From the NCBI GenBank assembly GCA_027058345.1, contig JALUTC010000155.1, positions 1 through 9,386 on the forward strand: 9,386 nt of DNA, given 5' to 3'. The notes below the pieces were generated by a model. It saw nothing but the letters and a program-made list of their open reading frames with translations. It was not told the origin of the DNA and ran no database searches. The stretch's first letter is position 1. Each line of letters opens with the position of its first letter. Position numbers and translations under genes: made by a program. The stretch comes from an archaeon. Lineage in GTDB: Archaea; Hydrothermarchaeota; Hydrothermarchaeia; JALTZZ01; JALUTC01. Positions 5,682 to 9,386 of the stretch are shown piece after piece.

Positions 5682-5753
5682 GGCCGGGGCCGGGATTTGA
5701 ACCCGGCTCGCGGGATCCACAGTCCCGCAGGATGACCACTACCCTACCCCGGC
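5682..5753 (-). tRNA. tRNA-His(GTG)
   Basis: Full cloverleaf of 72 bases including the discriminator. The acceptor GCCGGGG (5753-5747) pairs perfectly with CCCCGGC (5689-5683); T and A follow at positions 8 and 9. The anticodon stem CGGGA/TCCCG encloses CTGTGGA, giving anticodon GTG. The T stem CCGGG/CCCGG surrounds TTCAAAT, and the variable loop is four bases. The discriminator is C73, required for histidine. The base just before G1 is T, so the G-1 identity element is not encoded and must be added by a Thg1-type enzyme. After C73 only CA follows, so the CCA end is also not encoded. There is no intron. The D stem is weaker than the other stems. Confidence 0.96.
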
Positions 5754-5762
5754 AACCATTAA

Positions 5763-5770
5763 TTTATTTA
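5763..5770 (+). promoter_or_regulatory. TATA box of the sucD-like gene
   Basis: TTTATTTA lies about 31 bases before the ATG at 5798, the spacing expected for a leaderless or near-leaderless transcript, and no Shine-Dalgarno precedes that ATG. The tRNA-His promoter must lie in the same 44-bp gap or within the start of the gene; I could not single out its box. Confidence 0.5.
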
Positions 5771-5797
5771 AAGTTAACTTTTTGAATTTTAATTATA

Positions 5798-6649
5798 ATG
5801 ATAGACAAAGATACGAGAGTTATTGTTCAGGGAATTACTGGAAGACAGGGAAGATTTCATACAAAATTAATGTTGGAATATGGTACAAGAATAGTTGCGG
5901 GAGTAACTCCTGGAAAAGGAGGTGAAGTAATTCACGGAGTTCCCGTTTTTAATACTATTGAGGAAGCGTTAGAAAAGGAGGATGCTGAGGCAAGCATAAT
6001 ATTTGTTCCAGCACAATTCGCATTGGATGCTGCATTGGAAGCAATAGAATATTTGGATTTAATTGTTATAATAACGGAAGGAATTCCAACACATGATACA
6101 ATGAAAATAAGAGAATATGCTGAGAGAAAGAAGAAGAGGGTAATTGGTCCGAATACTCCAGGGATAATAAATGTTGATAGGAGCAAGCTTGGAATAATGC
6201 CATCGAATATATTTAAGAGAGGAAATGTTGGTATTGTAACAAGAAGTGGAACGTTGAGCTATGAAATTGCGCTAACATTGACAGAAAATAATATAGGACA
6301 ATCTTATTTGATAGGAATTGGTGGAGATTATGTAATATGCACGGATTTTGTTGAAGTGTTAAAATTTTACGAAAACGACCCATACACAGATGCGATTATA
6401 TTGATAGGAGAAATAGGTGGAAATTTGGAAAACATTGCAGCAAACTATATAAGGAAGATGAAGAAACCTGTCATTGCATATATAGCGGGTAGATTTGCTC
6501 CAAAAGAAAAGAGACTAGGTCATGCCGGTGCAATAATTCAAAGAGAGGGAGAGGATGCAGAATCGAAGATAAGAATACTAAGGGAAGCTGGTGCTTATAT
6601 TGCGGAGACGATAAAAGATATACCAAAAATTCTCAGAGAAATATTATAG
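5798..6649 (+). CDS. sucD: Succinyl-CoA synthetase alpha-like subunit
   Basis: Alpha subunit of an ADP/GDP-forming acyl-CoA synthetase, normally succinyl-CoA + phosphate + NDP to succinate + NTP. It has 283 residues, the usual length for SucD. The CoA-binding Rossmann domain has QGITGRQGRFHT (11-22), VTPGKGG (36-42) and GPNTPGI (117-123, Thr where E. coli has Cys). The ligase domain has VTRSGTLSYE (147-156) and GEIGGN (204-209), and the phosphohistidine is His242 in RLGHAGAII. A less usual stretch is GGDYVICTDF (175-184), where most relatives read GGDP followed by a glycine before T-D/N-F. The beta subunit gene, which usually precedes sucD, is not here: upstream is tRNA-His on the other strand, downstream a UPF0148 gene. 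Substrate preference for succinate rather than another acid is inferred. Confidence 0.9.
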   Translation: MIDKDTRVIVQGITGRQGRFHTKLMLEYGTRIVAGVTPGKGGEVIHGVPVFNTIEEALEKEDAEASIIFVPAQFALDAALEAIEYLDLIVIITEGIPTHDTMKIREYAERKKKRVIGPNTPGIINVDRSKLGIMPSNIFKRGNVGIVTRSGTLSYEIALTLTENNIGQSYLIGIGGDYVICTDFVEVLKFYENDPYTDAIILIGEIGGNLENIAANYIRKMKKPVIAYIAGRFAPKEKRLGHAGAIIQREGEDAESKIRILREAGAYIAETIKDIPKILREIL

Positions 6650-6680
6650 GAGATAAAAGGTTACAAAGATAATAAATTAT

Positions 6681-7013
6681 ATGAATGATGACTTAATAAA
6701 GAAGATGGCAAATCTATTGTTATCGAAGGCTAAAATGTTAGAGATACATTGTCCAACATGTAAAATTCCCTTGTTTGAAAAAGATGGAAAGATATTTTGT
6801 CCAAGTTGTAACTATGTATTCAATCAAGAAACAAAGGTTGAAGAGCAAAGGGAAAAGCATGTTGAAAAAGAGGTCGTTGTTTCCTTAGAACCATTAGATG
6901 TTTTAACGATGAAAGAAAAGGAATTGTTCGAAAAATTAAAAAGGGAGAAAAATTTAAAGAGGATAATATTGATACTTAAGGCGTTAAAGCTTATTAAGGA
7001 ACTTAAGGGATGA
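6681..7013 (+). CDS. UPF0148 zinc-ribbon protein (Sjogren/scleroderma autoantigen p27-like)
   Basis: Small archaeal protein of 110 residues with an N-terminal helix (LIKKMANLLLSKAKML), then a zinc ribbon CPTC...CPSC (Cys24, Cys27, Cys40, Cys43) around PLFEKDGKIF. A charged linker and a Lys/Glu/Leu-rich helical C-terminus from about residue 75 (MKEKELFEKLKREK...LKALKLIKELKG) follow. This is the layout of the UPF0148/Auto_anti-p27 family, whose biochemical role is unknown to me. It sits 31 bases after the sucD-like gene; ATAAAAGG in that gap could be a TATA box for a leaderless start, or the genes may be co-transcribed. Its TGA overlaps the ligase ATG (ATGA), which ties it to DNA ligase expression and suggests, without proving, a role near DNA joining or replication. 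Confidence 0.85.
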   Translation: MNDDLIKKMANLLLSKAKMLEIHCPTCKIPLFEKDGKIFCPSCNYVFNQETKVEEQREKHVEKEVVVSLEPLDVLTMKEKELFEKLKREKNLKRIILILKALKLIKELKG

Positions 7014-8767
7014 GTATGTTATTCTCTGAATTGGTAAACTTTTTCGAAAAGATTGAAAGGATAACTGCTAGAAGTACGATCGTCGATTCCTTAGTCTCCT
7101 TATTTAGAAAGACTCCTAAAGAAATAATAGATAAGGTTGTTTACTTAATACAAGGAGAAATTTATCCCGATTATTATGGTTTGGAATTAGGTCTTGGCGA
7201 GAAATTAACGTTAAGAGCAATATCAAATGCTTATGGTATCGATACATACGAACTTGAAAAGCTGTTGAAGAGTTTCGGAGATATTGGAAAAGTTGCTGAA
7301 TATGCTGCAAAAAGAAGGAAGCAGATAACATTGTTTAAACAGCCCTTGACCGTTAAACGTGTATATGAAACTTTGGAGAAGATTGCAAGAACAACTGGAG
7401 AAAAGAGTCAAGATACAAAGGTTAGATTGTTATCAAGCTTATACGTGGATGCATCTCCAAAAGAGGCAAAGTATTTAACGAGAATTGTTCTCGGAGAACT
7501 GAGGTTAGGAGTTGCTGAGATGACAATTCTCGATGCTCTAGCTATAACCTTTGCAAAGTCTATAGGATATAGGGAAGAGATAGAAAGGGCTTACAATCTA
7601 TGCTCAGATTTGGGAGAGGTAGCAAAGGTTCTTGCAAATGAAGGACTAGAAGGAATAAGAAAATACAAAATAAAGCCTGGTAGACCTATTAGAATGATGC
7701 TTGCACAAAGGGTTGAAAATGTTAGAGAAGCTGCTTTAAAATTAGGAAAGGAAATTGCTGCTGAATGGAAATACGACGGAGAAAGATTTCAGGCTCATAA
7801 AATGGATTCTAAGGTATTGCTCTTTTCAAGAAGGTTAGAAAATATTACAAATCAATACCCAGATGCTGTCGAGTTAATAAGAAAGAATATAAAAGCTAGA
7901 GAAGTAATTGTAGAGGGTGAAATAGTTGCAATAAATCCAGATACTGGAGAATTTCTACCATTTCAAGAGTTAATGCATAGGAGAAGGAAACATGACATAG
8001 AGATAGCCGTGAAGAAATATCCAATAAATATTTTCCTATTTGATATATTATACAAGGATGGAGAATCCTTGATAGATAAACCTTATAGAGAAAGGAGGAA
8101 GATACTTGAAGAAATAGTTGAAGTAAATGATAAGCTTATGCTCTCAAAACAAATCGTAACAAGCGATTTGGAAGAGATTGAAAAATTCTTTTTAGAAGCA
8201 ATCGAACATGGCTGCGAGGGGCTTGTTCTAAAGGATTTGGAAGGAAATTATAGAGCTGGTGCTAGAGAATGGTTATGGATAAAGTTAAAGAAGAGTTATC
8301 AGTCGAAAATGGTGGAGCCTGTAGACTTGGTTGTTGTGGGAGCATTTTATGGAAAGGGTAAGCGTGCAAAAAGTTACGGTGCATTATTAGTTGCTAGTTA
8401 TAACAGAGAAAAGGATATTTTTGAAACCGTGTGTAAAGTTGGCTCTGGATTTACAGATGCAGATATTGAAAGATTGCCAGAAATCTTAGATAAATATAAG
8501 ATTGACAGATGTCATCCGAGAGTATTCTCAAAAATGGAAGCAGATGTATGGTTTGAACCAAAGGTTGTTATAGAAGTTATAGGTGACGAATTAACGCTAA
8601 GCCCTGTACATACATGTTGTTATGGAAAAGTTCAGGCTGGAAGCGGTATTGCTATAAGATTCCCGAGATTCTTAAGATATAGGTTTGATAAAGATGCTAG
8701 AGATGCAACGACCAGTGAAGAAATATTAGAAATGTATAAGAGGCAATTAAAGAGGATAGAACATTGA
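7010..8767 (+). CDS. lig: ATP-dependent DNA ligase
   Basis: Seals nicks during Okazaki fragment joining and repair. It has 585 residues, standard for archaeal ligase I. The alpha-helical DNA-binding domain spans about 1-220 (VVYLIQGE, TTGEKSQDTK, GELRLGV, RAYNL). The adenylation domain has motif I EWKYDGER with the AMP-accepting Lys254, FSRRLEN (motif III), VEGEIVA, FLFDILY, CEGLVLKD (motif IV) and WLWIKLKK (motif V). The OB domain (about 435-585) has DLVVVGAFYGKGKR and FPRFLRYR, ending in ATTSEEILEMYKRQ. The loop QITLF at 105-109 resembles the short PCNA-binding QKSFF motif of Pyrococcus ligase. An in-frame ATG at 7016 with AAGGG six bases upstream is an alternative start; 7010 gives the ATGA overlap. 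Use of ADP or GTP besides ATP cannot be judged. Confidence 0.97.
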   Translation: MSMLFSELVNFFEKIERITARSTIVDSLVSLFRKTPKEIIDKVVYLIQGEIYPDYYGLELGLGEKLTLRAISNAYGIDTYELEKLLKSFGDIGKVAEYAAKRRKQITLFKQPLTVKRVYETLEKIARTTGEKSQDTKVRLLSSLYVDASPKEAKYLTRIVLGELRLGVAEMTILDALAITFAKSIGYREEIERAYNLCSDLGEVAKVLANEGLEGIRKYKIKPGRPIRMMLAQRVENVREAALKLGKEIAAEWKYDGERFQAHKMDSKVLLFSRRLENITNQYPDAVELIRKNIKAREVIVEGEIVAINPDTGEFLPFQELMHRRRKHDIEIAVKKYPINIFLFDILYKDGESLIDKPYRERRKILEEIVEVNDKLMLSKQIVTSDLEEIEKFFLEAIEHGCEGLVLKDLEGNYRAGAREWLWIKLKKSYQSKMVEPVDLVVVGAFYGKGKRAKSYGALLVASYNREKDIFETVCKVGSGFTDADIERLPEILDKYKIDRCHPRVFSKMEADVWFEPKVVIEVIGDELTLSPVHTCCYGKVQAGSGIAIRFPRFLRYRFDKDARDATTSEEILEMYKRQLKRIEH

Positions 8768-8770
8768 TAT

Positions 8771-8795
8771 ATTAAAAAATGTATTTTTAATTTTT
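8771..8795 (+). terminator. Terminator after the ligase gene
   Basis: Four bases after the stop codon, ATTAAAAA and TTTTTAAT form an 8-bp inverted repeat with a five-base loop, followed by a second T5 run (8791-8795). The hairpin is all A-T and therefore weak; the paired T tracts are the more convincing archaeal stop signal. Confidence 0.6.
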
Positions 8796-8805
8796 ACAAA
8801 ATTTC

Positions 8806-8819
8806 GCAAAGTTTAAAAA
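8806..8819 (+). promoter_or_regulatory. BRE/TATA promoter of the lipoate ligase gene
   Basis: GCAAAG followed by TTTAAAAA (8812-8819), a classic purine-rich BRE plus TATA box. Its centre is about 29 bases before the ATG at 8845, so the transcript should begin within a few bases of the start codon. Confidence 0.7.
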
Positions 8820-8844
8820 TGAGAAAACGATTTCTTATCAATAT

Positions 8845-9386
8845 ATGAAGCTGGTACGATTTATAGATTTAGGATATATAAATTTGCCAATGCTTCATGC
8901 AATAGAAGAGGCAATTGCATATAAAGGAATTCCAACCGTAATGCTATGGGTTGCATCTCCAAGAACAGTAAGTATAGGATATTTCCAGAGTGTTTACAAG
9001 GAAGTAGATATTGAAAATTGTAAAAAATATAACGTGATGATTTCTAGAAGACCATGTGGTGGAGGAGCTGCATACTTTGATGAGAAGGAATTATACTATT
9101 CTGTGATAGCCAGGAATGAGGACGATATTCTTCCGACGAATTATTTGGCAGCGTTTAGGAAGGCGTTGGAAGCGTTGATATATGCGTTGGAGAGATTTGG
9201 TTTGAAAGCAAGTTATACTGGAAAGAACGATGTCATAGTTAATGGTAAGAAAATATCTGGAAATAGTCAAACGAATAAACATGGTTGCAAAATAGTCCAT
9301 GGAACATTTTTAATCGATTTTGATTACGAGATTGCATCTAAGGTTTTGAAGATACCCGTTCAGAAGGTATCGGATAAGGGAATCGT
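8845..9386 (+). CDS. lplA: Lipoate-protein ligase A, catalytic domain (3' end cut by window)
   Basis: Activates lipoate with ATP and transfers it to a lysine of 2-oxoacid dehydrogenase E2 or glycine cleavage H protein. The first 180 codons are present and open to the edge. Family motifs: SIGYFQSVYKEVD (43-55), RRPCGGGAAYFDE (68-80; the RRxxGGGA lipoyl-AMP loop), GKNDVIVNGKKISGNSQ (126-142) with the likely catalytic Lys136 in KISG, and HGTFLIDFD. The match to Thermoplasma LplA, as remembered, is good, including the GYFQ and EVD segments. In archaea the small accessory C-terminal domain is often a separate protein; whether that holds here lies outside the window. Octanoyl- versus lipoyl-transfer, or a related biotin ligase-fold role, cannot be fully separated, but the RRxxGGGA loop favours lipoate. 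No Shine-Dalgarno is present; the start fits the promoter. Confidence 0.93.
   Translation, partial: MKLVRFIDLGYINLPMLHAIEEAIAYKGIPTVMLWVASPRTVSIGYFQSVYKEVDIENCKKYNVMISRRPCGGGAAYFDEKELYYSVIARNEDDILPTNYLAAFRKALEALIYALERFGLKASYTGKNDVIVNGKKISGNSQTNKHGCKIVHGTFLIDFDYEIASKVLKIPVQKVSDKGI

Noticed and set aside
9091..9300. 69-codon minus-strand open frame opposite the lipoate ligase
   Set aside because: Shadow of conserved LplA motifs on the plus strand.
1..9386. CRISPR array, insertion sequence, toxin-antitoxin or defence genes
   Set aside because: No regularly spaced repeats, transposase motifs or matching gene pairs were seen on either strand.

Overview
The window is a gene-dense, clearly AT-rich stretch of an archaeal chromosome. 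The archaeal call rests on several features: an archaeal/eukaryotic-type ATP-dependent DNA ligase, a UPF0148 zinc-ribbon protein, a stand-alone 6-phospho-3-hexuloisomerase, an archaeal-style lipoate ligase, TATA-like boxes about 30 bases before several start codons with almost no leader, and a tRNA-Thr with a U discriminator. The two tRNAs have very GC-rich stems inside AT-rich DNA, which suggests a thermophile or hyperthermophile. The exact lineage cannot be fixed from the sequence; the ligase and its UPF0148 neighbour feel crenarchaeal/TACK-like, but that is an impression from memory.

Layout. 1-249 (minus): the 5' end of pdxS (PLP synthase), divergent from 388-975 (plus), a phosphohexuloisomerase. 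976-1339 has no intact gene, only a possible minus-strand gene relic. 1340-1413: tRNA-Thr(GGT). 1499-3566: a tightly overlapping three-gene operon made of a nicotinamidase-like hydrolase, an overlooked 51-residue two-helix membrane protein, and a sodium:solute symporter. It meets trmO (minus, 3567-4046) stop codon to stop codon. trmO is divergent from a ROK-family sugar kinase (4056-4901) with only 9 bp between the two start codons. The kinase overlaps a membrane-anchored calcineurin-like phosphoesterase (4898-5584) rich in N-glycosylation sequons. 5682-5753 (minus): tRNA-His(GTG). 5798-6649: a succinyl-CoA synthetase alpha-like subunit without its beta partner. 6681-8767: UPF0148 protein overlapping the DNA ligase gene. 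8845-end: lipoate-protein ligase, cut by the window edge.

How the genes relate. Most of the window is housekeeping: cofactors (PLP, NAD salvage, lipoate), pentose supply through phosphohexuloisomerase, tRNA genes and tRNA modification, and DNA end joining. The parts that look like specific small systems are the hydrolase/small protein/symporter operon, which reads as an uptake-and-hydrolysis unit, and the kinase/surface phosphoesterase pair. I see no CRISPR array, transposase, integrase, toxin-antitoxin pair or defence genes.
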